From Aureimonas sp. AU4 (lineage in GTDB: Bacteria > Pseudomonadota > Alphaproteobacteria > Rhizobiales > Rhizobiaceae), in NCBI RefSeq assembly GCF_001463765.1, contig NZ_BBWK01000002.1, forward strand, positions 235,133-299,132: a stretch of 64,000 bases of DNA, read 5' to 3'. How positions within the stretch are numbered: position 1 is the stretch's first letter; the number at the start of each line of letters is the position of its first letter. Shown here piece after piece: positions 41,066-50,300 of the stretch. Both the position numbers and the translations under genes were made by a program. The notes beneath the pieces are model-generated. The model searched no databases. It was not told where the DNA came from and was given only the letters and a program-made list of their open reading frames with translations.

Positions 41066-42520
41066 ATGACGACCCTTGCCGACGAAGCGCGGATCGCGCT
41101 CGACAACATCGCCGATCGCAGTGCCCACCTCTTCAACCCGACGCTGCGATTGGGTGTCGCCGGGCTGTCGCGCGCCGGCAAGACGGTCTTCATCACGTCG
41201 CTCGTCCACAACCTTCTGCACGGCGGTCGCCTTCCTCTGTTCGAGGCGCAAAGTCGCGGACGCATATCGCGCGCGCTTCTGCAGGAGCAGCCTGATGCGG
41301 GCGTGCCTCGCTTCCAGTACGAGGAGCATATCCGCACGGTGCTCGAGGACAGGCTTTGGCCGCAGTCGACCCGCGCCGTTTCGGAACTGCGCCTGACCAT
41401 CGAGTTCCAGTCCGCATCCGGCTGGTCGCGCCTGTTCTCACCCGGTCGCCTCAGCCTCGACATCGTCGACTATCCCGGCGAATGGCTGCTCGACCTTCCG
41501 CTTCTGGACAAGGACTACGCCACCTTTTCCCGCGAGTCGCTGGAGCGGGCGCGACTGCCTTCGCGCGCCAAGATGGCGGGACCCTTCCTAGCGCTACTCG
41601 ACGGTCTCGACGTCGCGCGTCCCGCCGACGAGCCGACGAGCCAGAAGCTCAGCGGCGCCTTCGCCGCATACCTGCGGGCGTGCCGTGAGGATCGCACCGC
41701 GCTGTCCACGCTGCCGCCGGGTCGCTTCCTGATGCCAGGCGATCTCGAAGGATCACCCGCGCTCACCTTCGCGCCCCTACCTGTCGAGCCGGATCGCGCC
41801 TATGGGCGTGCAAGCCTTGCCGACATCCACGGACGGCGGTTCGAGGCCTACAAGTCGATCGTTGTCAAACCCTTCTTCCGTGAGCACTTCGCGCGTCTCG
41901 ATCGGCAGGTCCTGCTGGTCGATGCCCTGCAGGCGATCAATGCCGGGCCGGAGGCGGTGGCGGACCTCGAGGCGGCGCTGACCGATATCCTGTCGTGCTT
42001 CCGACCCGGCCGCTCGTCCTGGCTCGGCTCCTTCGTCACGCGCCGTATCGACCGCATCCTCGTCGCCGCGACGAAGGCCGACCACCTGCACCGCGAAAGC
42101 CACTCCCGTCTGGAAGCGGTGGTGCGACGGCTCGTCGACGATGCCATCGGACGCGCCCAGTTTTCCGGTGCCCGAACCGAGGTCGTCGCCATGGCCGCGA
42201 TCCGGGCCACCCGCGAGGCGAACGTCACGGAGGGCGGCGATCGCCTGCCCGTCATCGTCGGCACGCCCATCTCCGGCGAAACCATCGGTGGCAGGCGCTT
42301 CGACGGCGAGACGGAAACCGCCGTCTTTCCGGGCGACCTGCCGGAAGACGTCTCCCGCCTCCTGAAAGGCGGCGAGGGCGGCGAGCGGCTCGACCCCCTC
42401 ACCTTCGTCCGGTTCAGGCCGCCGCGTCTGGAGCGCAACGAGGCCGGGCTGACCCTGTCGCTCCCGCATATCCGCCTCGACCGCGCGCTCCAGTTCCTGA
42501 TCGGGGACAAGCTGGCATGA
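41066..42520 (+). CDS. ycjX: YcjX-family P-loop GTPase/ATPase (DUF463)
   Basis: The protein has 484 residues. The P-loop is GLSRAGKT at residues 33-40, with a Walker B-like IVDYPGEWLLDLPLL and a later DKADHLH-type base motif (AATKADHLHRESH). The family is conserved in Proteobacteria and belongs to the stress-linked psp/ycj neighbourhood in E. coli; the exact role is unknown. Its stop overlaps the start of the YcjF-like gene in ATGA, keeping the usual ycjX-ycjF pairing. Confidence 0.9.
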   Translation: MTTLADEARIALDNIADRSAHLFNPTLRLGVAGLSRAGKTVFITSLVHNLLHGGRLPLFEAQSRGRISRALLQEQPDAGVPRFQYEEHIRTVLEDRLWPQSTRAVSELRLTIEFQSASGWSRLFSPGRLSLDIVDYPGEWLLDLPLLDKDYATFSRESLERARLPSRAKMAGPFLALLDGLDVARPADEPTSQKLSGAFAAYLRACREDRTALSTLPPGRFLMPGDLEGSPALTFAPLPVEPDRAYGRASLADIHGRRFEAYKSIVVKPFFREHFARLDRQVLLVDALQAINAGPEAVADLEAALTDILSCFRPGRSSWLGSFVTRRIDRILVAATKADHLHRESHSRLEAVVRRLVDDAIGRAQFSGARTEVVAMAAIRATREANVTEGGDRLPVIVGTPISGETIGGRRFDGETETAVFPGDLPEDVSRLLKGGEGGERLDPLTFVRFRPPRLERNEAGLTLSLPHIRLDRALQFLIGDKLA

Positions 42521-43572
42521 GCGATCGCCCGAGCGGCCGGCAACCCGGCGCCTTCGATCTGCCGTCCGCCCCGCCGGTGGACGTCCGACCGGCGGCACCA
42601 CGCGCGCCGCGAGCGGTGGAGGACATGACCCGCGTTGAGATCGAAGCCGACGACGCTCTCGAGCGCGTAGCTCTGGACGCGCTCGATGCAGAGCCCGCCC
42701 GCCGCCGGCCGTCGAGTCGCGGCTTCTCGTTCGGACGCCTCGCCGCAGTCGCCTTCGGCTCGCTCGCCTCCCTCGCGCTAGGTCTGTCGGTCGACCGGCT
42801 CATTTCCGAGCTCTTCGCGCGGGCCGAATGGCTGGGCTGGTTGGCCATCGGGTTGACCGCTCTGCTTCTTCTCGGCGTCGCGGGTGTCGTCCTGCGCGAG
42901 GTCATGGGCGTCATGCGTCTCGACACGGTCGAGCGCGAACGCCGCGACGGCCGCCACGCCTTTGAGACGAACGATGCCGAGGCCGCTAGGACCGTGGTCG
43001 CGCGTCTTGGTACGCTGCTCGCAGATCGAAGTGAGACCGCACGCGGGCGGGCGCAACTCTCGGAACTGCGCGACGACGTGATCGACGGTCGCGATCTCGT
43101 CGCGCTGGCCGAGCGCGAATTGCTACTGCCGCTCGACGCGCGCGCGCGCGCGCTCGTCGCGGCCTCGTCGAAGCGCGTCTCCGTGGTGACGGCCGTCAGC
43201 CCGAGGGCCGTGGTCGACCTTGCCTTCGTCTTGTTCGAAACGGTCCGGCTGATCCGCGCCATGTCGGAACTCTACGGTGCGCGTCCCGGCGCCATCGGAC
43301 TCGTGCGCCTGACGCGCGACGTTCTCGCCCACCTCGCCGTGACCGGCACGATCTCGGTGGGAGACAGCCTCATCGGGCAGGTCGTCGGTCATGGTGTCGC
43401 AGCGCGGCTTTCGGCCCGGCTCGGCGAAGGCGTCGTCAACGGACTTCTGACCGCGCGTATCGGGCTCGCGGCGATGGATCTCTGCCGTCCCCTTCCGTTC
43501 CTCACGATCCAACGCCCCAAGGCGGGCGACTTTCTCTCGGACCTTGCGAGAGGTCAGGGTGACGCGACGTGA
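42517..43572 (+). CDS. ycjF: YcjF-family inner membrane protein (TIGR01620)
   Basis: The protein has 351 residues. A Pro-rich N-terminus of about 60 residues is followed by two membrane spans (about 72-92 and 108-130). A soluble region (RHAFETNDAEAARTVVARL) and a C-terminal DUF697-like hydrophobic domain follow (VDLAFVLFETVRLIRAMSELY, ARLGEGVVNGLLTARIG). Function is unknown in the family. It is translationally coupled to ycjX. An open frame reaches back to 41995, but that part is antisense-phase shadow of ycjX. Confidence 0.88.
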   Translation: MSDRPSGRQPGAFDLPSAPPVDVRPAAPRAPRAVEDMTRVEIEADDALERVALDALDAEPARRRPSSRGFSFGRLAAVAFGSLASLALGLSVDRLISELFARAEWLGWLAIGLTALLLLGVAGVVLREVMGVMRLDTVERERRDGRHAFETNDAEAARTVVARLGTLLADRSETARGRAQLSELRDDVIDGRDLVALAERELLLPLDARARALVAASSKRVSVVTAVSPRAVVDLAFVLFETVRLIRAMSELYGARPGAIGLVRLTRDVLAHLAVTGTISVGDSLIGQVVGHGVAARLSARLGEGVVNGLLTARIGLAAMDLCRPLPFLTIQRPKAGDFLSDLARGQGDAT

Positions 43573-43652
43573 GGCGGCCGGCAAGGATCGATTAACCGTT
43601 CGAGGCGATAAACGAGGAAGACGCACTTGTCGCCTTTCTCGGATGGTCGCTC

Positions 43653-44186
43653 ATGCTCCGCCGCTCGCTCGCTGCCGGATTCTGTCTTCTTGCGTCGGTT
43701 CTCGTTCAGGCTCCGGCTTGGGCCGCCGATCCCGATGCCGTTTTCTTCGATCAGGTGTTCGGACGCTGGACGGGTCCGGGCGAGATCGTCGCCGGAAAAT
43801 ACAAGGGCACCAAGTTCACCTGCGATCTCGCCGGTGCCCGGCCCGACCGCGAGGTCGGCATGTCGCTCGATGGAACCTGCCGGGTCGGTCTCTTCTCCCA
43901 GCCGATGAGCGCTCGTTTCGTCCGGGGCGGCTCGTCCTACAAGGGCGCCTTCCTCGACGGCTCGCAGGGCAAGGGGCTGGACATCATATCCGGCAATGTC
44001 GAGGGCAACCGCGTCGTGGTCGGGCTCGACCGCAAGCAGCTGAAGGGCGCCATGGTCGCGCGGCTCGACAATACCGATAAGCTCGCGGTCACGATCTCGG
44101 TCCAGGTGGCGGGAGAACTCGTACCCGTCATCGGCATGACGCTGAAGCGCGACGGCAGCGTCCGCAAGGCGTCGATCGAGCGCTAG
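43653..44186 (+). CDS. Exported protein of unknown function
   Basis: The product is 177 residues with a signal peptide (MLRRSLAAGFCLLASVLVQA, cleaved near AWAA). The mature protein is beta-rich, with FGRWTGPGEIVAGKYKGTKFTC, two cysteines that could form a disulfide (TCDLAG and GTCRVG), and a C-terminal repeat-like IGMTLKRDGSVRKASIER. Similar exported proteins occur across rhizobia but I know no function. It overlaps the convergent folK by four bases. Confidence 0.78.
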   Translation: MLRRSLAAGFCLLASVLVQAPAWAADPDAVFFDQVFGRWTGPGEIVAGKYKGTKFTCDLAGARPDREVGMSLDGTCRVGLFSQPMSARFVRGGSSYKGAFLDGSQGKGLDIISGNVEGNRVVVGLDRKQLKGAMVARLDNTDKLAVTISVQVAGELVPVIGMTLKRDGSVRKASIER

Positions 44187-44683
44187 GCGACCGAACGCCA
44201 CCACTCTCCATCGGCGGTTTCCGACCGTATCGCCGACGCATCGAGGTCGGCGAGCCATGCCTCGACCGTCCGTCCGCCGAACTCGGCGTCCGGCGCGATC
44301 TCGGCAAGCGGAACGAGCACGAAGGCTCGTCGGGTCACCTGCGGGTGCGGCAGCGTTAGCGCATCTGTCGCCCGCCGTTCGCCCGCGCTATCGAGAATGT
44401 CGATGTCGATCGTGCGGGGTCCCCACCGCACGTCCCGCACGCGGTGCAGGCGGCGCTCCGTTTCGAGACAGCATTCCAGAAGCATTTCCGGCTCGAGCAC
44501 CGTCTGAAGTTCGGCGCAGCAGTTCAGGAAGTCGGGCTGCTCCGTCAGTCCCCAGGGCGGTGTCCGGTAGAGACGCGACACTCGGGTTATGCGGCCGGCG
44601 GCCCGATCGAGCCGCGCGAGCGCCTCGGCCATCGCCATGCGCGGATTGCCGAGGTTGCCGCCAAGGCCGAGAAGCGCCCTCAT
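44183..44683 (-). CDS. folK: 6-hydroxymethyl-7,8-dihydropterin pyrophosphokinase
   Basis: This enzyme activates hydroxymethyl-dihydropterin with ATP for dihydropteroate synthesis. The 166-residue product shows the family motifs LGGNLGNPRMAMAEAL, RVSRLYRTPPWGLTEQPDFLNC and the metal/ATP motif RWGPRTIDIDIL. LPHPQVTRRAFVLVPLAEIAP follows. It overlaps folP by four bases (ATGA) and lies downstream of it. No folB lies between them, so that step is encoded elsewhere. Confidence 0.95.
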   Translation of the reverse strand: MRALLGLGGNLGNPRMAMAEALARLDRAAGRITRVSRLYRTPPWGLTEQPDFLNCCAELQTVLEPEMLLECCLETERRLHRVRDVRWGPRTIDIDILDSAGERRATDALTLPHPQVTRRAFVLVPLAEIAPDAEFGGRTVEAWLADLDASAIRSETADGEWWRSVA

Positions 44684-45561
44684 GCGCCTGCCCGCGCGCC
44701 TTGCCGCAACATGGCGTCCGCCACCCGCAAAGCCTCGGCGTTGGCCGCGACATCGTGCACGCGGAAGATCGCGGCGCCCTTGGCGCGCAGGAGTGCCGTC
44801 GTCGCGGCCGTCGCGCGGTCTGCATCTCCGGCTTCTCCCGCCACCGCACGCACGAAGCGCTTGCGCGAGGTACCGACGAGCAGGGGCCGCTCGAGCGCGT
44901 GCAGTTCCGCGAACCGCGCCATCAACGCGAGGTTGGTCGGCACGTCCTTGGCGAAGCCGAATCCCGGATCAAGGACGATCGCCTGCTCCGTGACGCCTGC
45001 CGCGCGCGCGATGTCGAGCGAGCGCGCGAGAAACCGGACCTGGTCGAGGATCGGATCCGGTTCCACCCCCCGTTCGCGGCCGGTATGCATGAGGCAGAGG
45101 CCGGCGCCAGTCCGGGCCGCGACCTCGGCGATGGCCGGTTCGCGCTGCGCACCCCAGACGTCGTTGACGATATGGGCACCGGCGGCGATCGCACGCTCGG
45201 CGGTCTCGGCCCGGTAGGTGTCCACCGAGATCAGGCAGTCGCAGACGCGGGCCAACGCTTCGATCACGGGAAGGACGCGAGCCTGCTCGACGTCTGGCTC
45301 GACCGGTTCGGCATTCGGGCGAGTGGATTCGCCGCCGACATCGATGATTGCGGCCCCCTCCTCAACCATGCGCAGTGCCGCGGCAACGGCCTGCCCGACG
45401 CTCCCTCCATATCGGCCGCCATCGGAGAAGCTGTCGGGCGTACAGTTGAGGATGCCCATCAGGACGCCGTTCGCGCCGAGCGTCAGGTTTCGTCCATGCG
45501 CAAGACGCCAGTCGATAGGACGCGAGTAATCAGTCGAGCTGTCGATTTCTTCGGCGGTCAT
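44680..45561 (-). CDS. folP: Dihydropteroate synthase
   Basis: This enzyme condenses dihydropterin pyrophosphate with p-aminobenzoate and is the sulfonamide target. The TIM-barrel signature GILNCTPDSFSDGG is present, with GGESTRPNAEPV, SVDTYRAETAERA, IVNDVWG and the C-terminal VGTSRKRFVR. The start at 45561 gives 293 residues; the frame is open 51 codons further up, but that sequence overlaps the divergent promoter region of the DUF922 gene. Confidence 0.95.
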   Translation of the reverse strand: MTAEEIDSSTDYSRPIDWRLAHGRNLTLGANGVLMGILNCTPDSFSDGGRYGGSVGQAVAAALRMVEEGAAIIDVGGESTRPNAEPVEPDVEQARVLPVIEALARVCDCLISVDTYRAETAERAIAAGAHIVNDVWGAQREPAIAEVAARTGAGLCLMHTGRERGVEPDPILDQVRFLARSLDIARAAGVTEQAIVLDPGFGFAKDVPTNLALMARFAELHALERPLLVGTSRKRFVRAVAGEAGDADRATAATTALLRAKGAAIFRVHDVAANAEALRVADAMLRQGARAGA

Positions 45562-45656
45562 CGACGTTGCATTAATTTCATACAGAATCCTCTTGTGCCA
45601 CCAGCGCGATTCGTTAGCGTAGGAACCGAACCTTTCAAGTGTCCCGGGAGAGATGC

Positions 45657-46259
45657 ATGAAGTTTGTGGTCGCCGCGACCGCGATCGTCTCCGCGCTGGC
45701 GGCGATGCCCGCAATGGCCGGTCAGGTCAAAGAAAGCACCACTTACTTCATGGTGCGGGGCTCGACGTTCGACGAACTCGACCGCGCGATGGGCATGCAC
45801 GGGCCGCAGTTGCGCAGCGGTGGCGAGCGCCATGCTGGCTCGACGCAGGTCTCGTTCAACGGCGACGCGACCTACAGGACGGTGAACGGCCGCTGCGCAG
45901 TCGACCGAGCGAGCTATCGCCTCTCCCTCCATCAGACCCTTCCACGCTGGAACGCCCCGAAAGGCGCCGACGGGCGAACGAAGGTGCTCTGGAAGACGCT
46001 CCGCGACGACATCCTGACTCATGAGAACCAGCATTCGACCATCGCGAAGGCGGCTCTGAAACGCATCGAGGACACAGTGCGAGAGCTGCCGCCGATGGGC
46101 GACTGCAGCCAGATGGCCTCGAAGGTGAACGCCACGGTGCGCAACATCATCGAGAGCCACGATCGGGAGCAGCTGGCTTTCGATCGATCCGAGGCGCGAG
46201 CCATCGATTCTCGCCTTGCCCGCGAGCTGCGCCGCAATCTTCAGGTCGCCGGCAACTAG
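45657..46259 (+). CDS. DUF922-family exported putative zinc protease
   Basis: The product is 200 residues with a signal peptide (MKFVVAATAIVSALAAMPAMA). The family hallmark is a zincin-like motif HENQH (residues 122-126) in DDILTHENQHSTIAK. A YFMVRGSTFDELDRAM segment, where substrates may bind, precedes it. Catalysis has not been shown for most members. GGGAG lies upstream of the chosen ATG. It is divergent from folP and its stop is only four bases from the convergent ferredoxin stop. Confidence 0.82.
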   Translation: MKFVVAATAIVSALAAMPAMAGQVKESTTYFMVRGSTFDELDRAMGMHGPQLRSGGERHAGSTQVSFNGDATYRTVNGRCAVDRASYRLSLHQTLPRWNAPKGADGRTKVLWKTLRDDILTHENQHSTIAKAALKRIEDTVRELPPMGDCSQMASKVNATVRNIIESHDREQLAFDRSEARAIDSRLARELRRNLQVAGN

Positions 46260-46263
46260 CCTT

Positions 46264-46584
46264 CTAGGCCTGACGATCGGGCACCCGCAGCACAAGCCCT
46301 TCCAGCTCCGGCCGGATCCGGATCTGGCAGGACAAGCGAGATTGCGGGCGTACGTCGAGCGCGAAGTCCAGCATGTCCTCCTCCATCGCTTCCGGCTTGC
46401 CGAGAAGCGCCAGATGCGGCTCGTCGACATAGACGTGGCAGGTCGCGCAGGCACAGGCCCCGCCGCAGTCCGCGTCGATGCCCGGCACGTCGCGGCGAAT
46501 GGCGTTCTCCATGGCGCTGGAGCCGTTCGGCGCGTCGATGTCGTAGCGGGTTCCGTCCGGGGCGATGAAGGCGATCGAGGTCAT
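46264..46584 (-). CDS. fdxB: Adrenodoxin-type [2Fe-2S] ferredoxin
   Basis: The protein has 106 residues. The four cluster ligands are Cys40, Cys46 and Cys49 (DADCGGACACATC, a CX5CX2C pattern) and the Cys in RLSCQI near residue 85. An additional Cys44 lies within the loop. Such ferredoxins pass electrons to Fe-S assembly, P450s or hydroxylases; no partner gene is adjacent. It starts nine bases after the HPt gene, suggesting co-transcription with it. Confidence 0.93.
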   Translation of the reverse strand: MTSIAFIAPDGTRYDIDAPNGSSAMENAIRRDVPGIDADCGGACACATCHVYVDEPHLALLGKPEAMEEDMLDFALDVRPQSRLSCQIRIRPELEGLVLRVPDRQA

Positions 46585-46593
46585 GGCGCGCAG

Positions 46594-46986
46594 TTAGTGG
46601 GCACGCCCGCCGCCGTCAACGCGGTCCTCCATGAGCGTCAGCGCCCGGATGAAGACGAGCGCGCGGCTGAGTTCCCGCCGAAACCCGTCTAGCGCCTCGC
46701 GGTCCGCCGGCTGCGCTTCCAGCTGCCGGGCGGCGCGGGCCAGCGGGAAGGCTCCCATATTGCGTGCCGCCCCGCACAGCGCGTGGGCCAGCGAGCGCAG
46801 GTTGGTGCGCGGGTCCGGCTCCGTTGAGATCGCCAGGGCATCGCCGATTTGGCGCGCCATGATGCCGAGCACCTCGAGTTCCAGCGACTGGCTGCCCCCG
46901 GTCTGGCGGGCGAGATGGACGAGGTCGATCGGTCGCTCCCGCGAGGGGCAAAGCGAAGGCGCGGCTTGGATCTGGGTCGCAGTCAT
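46594..46986 (-). CDS. Histidine phosphotransfer (HPt) domain protein
   Basis: The protein has 130 residues, all helical in appearance. The phosphorylatable His is predicted at residue 68 in SLAHALCGAARNMGAF, which matches the HPt pattern AHxLxGxARNxGA. There is no kinase or receiver domain, so it is a stand-alone relay component. It shares a 379-base divergent promoter region with the giant GPR-like gene. Its donor and acceptor are unknown; CckA and the SixA-type phosphatase are the nearest phosphorelay genes. Confidence 0.82.
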   Translation of the reverse strand: MTATQIQAAPSLCPSRERPIDLVHLARQTGGSQSLELEVLGIMARQIGDALAISTEPDPRTNLRSLAHALCGAARNMGAFPLARAARQLEAQPADREALDGFRRELSRALVFIRALTLMEDRVDGGGRAH

Positions 46987-47365
46987 TGCGTGAGGAATAC
47001 GTCCAACGTGGCGTGCCGGCTCAGAAAGGCGGGGACAAGCCCGCCCCGTCGCAGACTCGACCTACCGATCTCCGGCTTGTCCCCACATCATGCGTGTCGA
47101 AACATGACCCGTTCCTGAACGGGGCCGTCTCGCGAAAGCGCCATCCACCGCATTCGAGATGTGAATCAGCGTTAACCAAATGTTTAAACTTGTAGGCAGT
47201 CCGCGGAATTGAGGTTTCCTAAAGTCCCCGTGCTATCTACCATTTAAGGCAGCGAAATTCCGCCTTTCCGTGCGTTGCGACGGAGGAGTTCGGGCGGATC
47301 GGGATCGGCGTCGGCGCAGCAGCCGGCGTCCGGATCCAGGTAACGAGTACGAGGCGCGGCACACC
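46987..47365. other. Divergent HPt/GPR-like intergenic region (379 bases)
   Basis: This region holds no gene that I can support. It contains an 11-bp perfect inverted repeat (GGGGACAAGCC at 47031-47041 and its complement at 47074-47084) and a compact palindrome CCCGTTCCTGAACGGG (47108-47123). An AT-rich stretch at 47171-47190 contains two TTAA elements. The last 180 bases before the GPR-like start are markedly richer in A and T than the rest of the window. Confidence 0.6.
47172..47187 (+). promoter_or_regulatory. CtrA-like TTAA repeat upstream of the GPR-like gene
   Basis: TTAACC...TTTAA with TTAA at 47172-47175 and 47184-47187. The spacing is eight bases instead of the seven of the CtrA consensus, so this is a weak candidate for cell-cycle control. 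Confidence 0.3.
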
Positions 47366-50300
47366 ATGTCGAACACCAAGACGGCCGAACAGCTTTCCGA
47401 CGACGCGGTCAACGAGTTGGAAGCCGCGTTGCAGGACACGGACTTTCTGGGCGACCCCGAACGGCTCCAGACCGGCGGCGACGCCGCCGGCCATGTCGAG
47501 GAGGAGGAGCTGAAGGCCGAGGGCGTGTCGATCGACTTCGCCTTCAGCGAGTTCGAGCGCAGCGTCGAGGAAGCGACCAGCGCCCTGCGCGAAGAGCCGG
47601 CCCCCGAGGCGCTGTCGCCTGAGGCGACCGACCCCGTCGAGATGCCGGATGGGGAGCCCGAGGAGCCGGCCGACTTCTCGCTGACCAGCGAGGACCTCCT
47701 CGATCATCCCGTCGCAGCCGCGCCCGAGGTCGAGCCCCCGACACCCTATACCGCCCCATCCGAAGCGGAGCCGCAGGCCGCTGTCGCGGCGGGCGCCGCA
47801 GCCGGCTTCACGGCTGGTCAACTCGCGTCCTCGAGGCTGCGGGCGGAGCGAGCCGCCGGTGACGCTCCCGCCCCGGAACGCGCCGAGCGTCCGCGCGCCG
47901 TCCCGCCCCAGGGCGAGCCCGTCGTCGAAAGCGTTCGATCGCGCGTCGCCAACGACGAGAAGCGATCAGCGGCCGTCATGGCCGACGCCCTGCTCAGCCG
48001 CCGCGCATCGCGCCGCACGGTTGTCGTCGGCAGCATCGTCGCCCTCGCCTGGGTCGTCCTCTCCATCGGAGCCGTGGCCGCCATGCTCAACGATCAGGCC
48101 GGCGGGCTCTCGCTCAGCGCGTCGGGCCTGTCACTGACCGTCGCCGCGATGGCTGTCATCCTGCCCGCGCTGCTGATCATCGCCTTCTCGATCATGGTCC
48201 GCCGTTCCGCCGATCTGCGCCTCATGAGCCGTTCGATGGCTGAGGTCGCCCTTCGGCTCGCCGAACCGGAGTCGATCGCCTCCGAGCGCGTCGCGAGCGT
48301 CGGTCAGGCGATCCGGCGCGAGGTGTCGGCGCTGGGCGAAGGCGTCGAGCGTGCGCTGGCGCGCATGGGCGAACTCGAAGGGCTCGTCCAGACGGAGGTC
48401 TCGTCGCTGGAGCGTGCCTACGCCGACAACGAGGTCAAGATCCGCGCCCTTGTCGCGGATCTTGCGACGGAGCGCGAGGCCATGCTCCAGCACGCCGAGC
48501 ATCTGCGGACCTCGGTGATCGGCTCGCACGAGCGTCTCGTTCAGGACGTCGACGGCGCTTCGACCCGCATTCTCGGACAGATCGAGGAAGCGACCGCACG
48601 CCTCCACACCCTGATGGACGAGCGCAGCCGTGCCCTCTCGGCGACCTACGACGAGCGGAGCCAGGATCTGGCGAACCGTCTCGAGGCGCGGGGCCGCGAA
48701 CTCGACGACGCCCTGCAGCAGTCGAGCAACGACGTTCTCGGCCGCATCGCGCGCGCCGCGGGCGAGACCACAGGCCAGCTTGAAGCGGCTTCGCGCGACC
48801 TGTCGGAGACGTTGGAGCGCCAGACGGCCGAAATCCAGGCCCGCACGGATGCGCTGGTCGAGCGTCTATCGACGGCCGGCACCGAGGCGGACGAGCGCGT
48901 CCGCGCCTCGAACGCGGCGCTGACGGAGCTCCTGGAAACGCGCTCCGAGCTTCTCACGCGCGGTACCGACACGTTCGACCGCAACCTTGCCGCCGTCTTC
49001 GACGAGCGCACGCAGCGCGCGACCGCCGACGGCGAGGCGCTGGTGGCCCGTCTGGTCTCTGCTCTCGACGACCGTTCGCAGCGCCTGACCGGCGATGGCG
49101 ACCGCTTCATCGGCCTTCTGGATCAGAGCCTCGGCGAGCGGATCGAGCGGGCGCATTCGCTGCTCGGCGAGCGAAACGGCGAGGTACTGCGGGCGCTCGA
49201 CGCGCGGCTCGCCACACTCGAGACGCTGGTCGGCGCCCGAGCCGGCGCCATCGTCGAGGCGCTCGGCGAACGTGGTGCGGAGCTTGAGCGCTCCGTCGAT
49301 CAAGCGGATGCGGCGTTGCGCATCCGCGCCGGCGAGTTCGACCGCATGCTGGCGGAGCGCGCGGCCGCGATCGGCGCAGCCTTCACCGTCGGCCAATCCC
49401 ATATCGAGAACACGGCCTCGGCCGTCGTCGGCCGCGTCGACGAGATCCTCGTCGGTCAGGGTGACCAGCTTCGCGCCCTCTTCGACGCCCGCATCGGGTC
49501 GCTCGGATCGGTCCTCAGCGACAGCGCGGCCGAGATCGACACCTCGCTCGCTTTCGCGCAGCAGAATCTGCTCGCCTCGCTGGACGAGCGGGCGCAGGCC
49601 ATCAGCGAAACGCTGGAAGGCAACACGGCCCGCATCGAAGCAGCGCTCGACGGCGCGGACGGCAGACTGGCATCCGGCGTCGCGGCGAAGACCGAGGCGA
49701 TGCGCATCGTCCTAGACCAGGGCGTCGAGCGCCTGACGGGTGTCATGGACAAGCGCAGCGAGACGCTCGGCGGCGTCTTCGCCGATCGCCTCGAGCGGAT
49801 CAACGCGCTGCTCGCCGAGCGCTCCTCGGCCATCAATGTGTCGCTTGAGGACAAGTCCCGCGCGATCGGCGAGGCGATCGAGCTGCATCGCGGCGAGCTG
49901 ACCCGGACGCTGGACGGCCGGACCGGCCGCTTCCTCGCTGACCTCGACGAACGCACGCGCGCCCTGTCGACCGAAGTCGCCGACCGTCTGGCCTCCGGCG
50001 AGACCCTGATGCGCGACAGCGGCGAGCGCCTGACGACGACGCTCGAGCACTACACGTCGCGCCTCGACGGCGACGTCATCGCCCGCCTCGAGGCGGTTCT
50101 TCTGGCGGACGAGACGCGGCGCGAGGAGTTCGTGACGCGGCTCGGCGGCCAGACGAGCGTGATCGAGGAGGCCTTCGAGGCGGCGGTGCGCCGCGTCGCC
50201 GAGACGCTGTCGGCCCGCGTTGCGGACCTGCGCGGCCAGCTCGAATCGTCGGGCGGCTCCATCGCCTCGCTCATCGAGGAGCGTACGGGCGAACTGTCGA

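Noticed and set aside
41995..42516. Upstream extension of the YcjF-like protein
   Set aside because: The frame is open but lies within ycjX in another frame; the ATGA overlap at 42517 is the natural start.
43135..43155. Alternating CG run (GCGCGCGCGC) inside the YcjF-like gene
   Set aside because: It is short, in frame, and encodes Arg-Ala repeats; nothing suggests a phase-variable tract.
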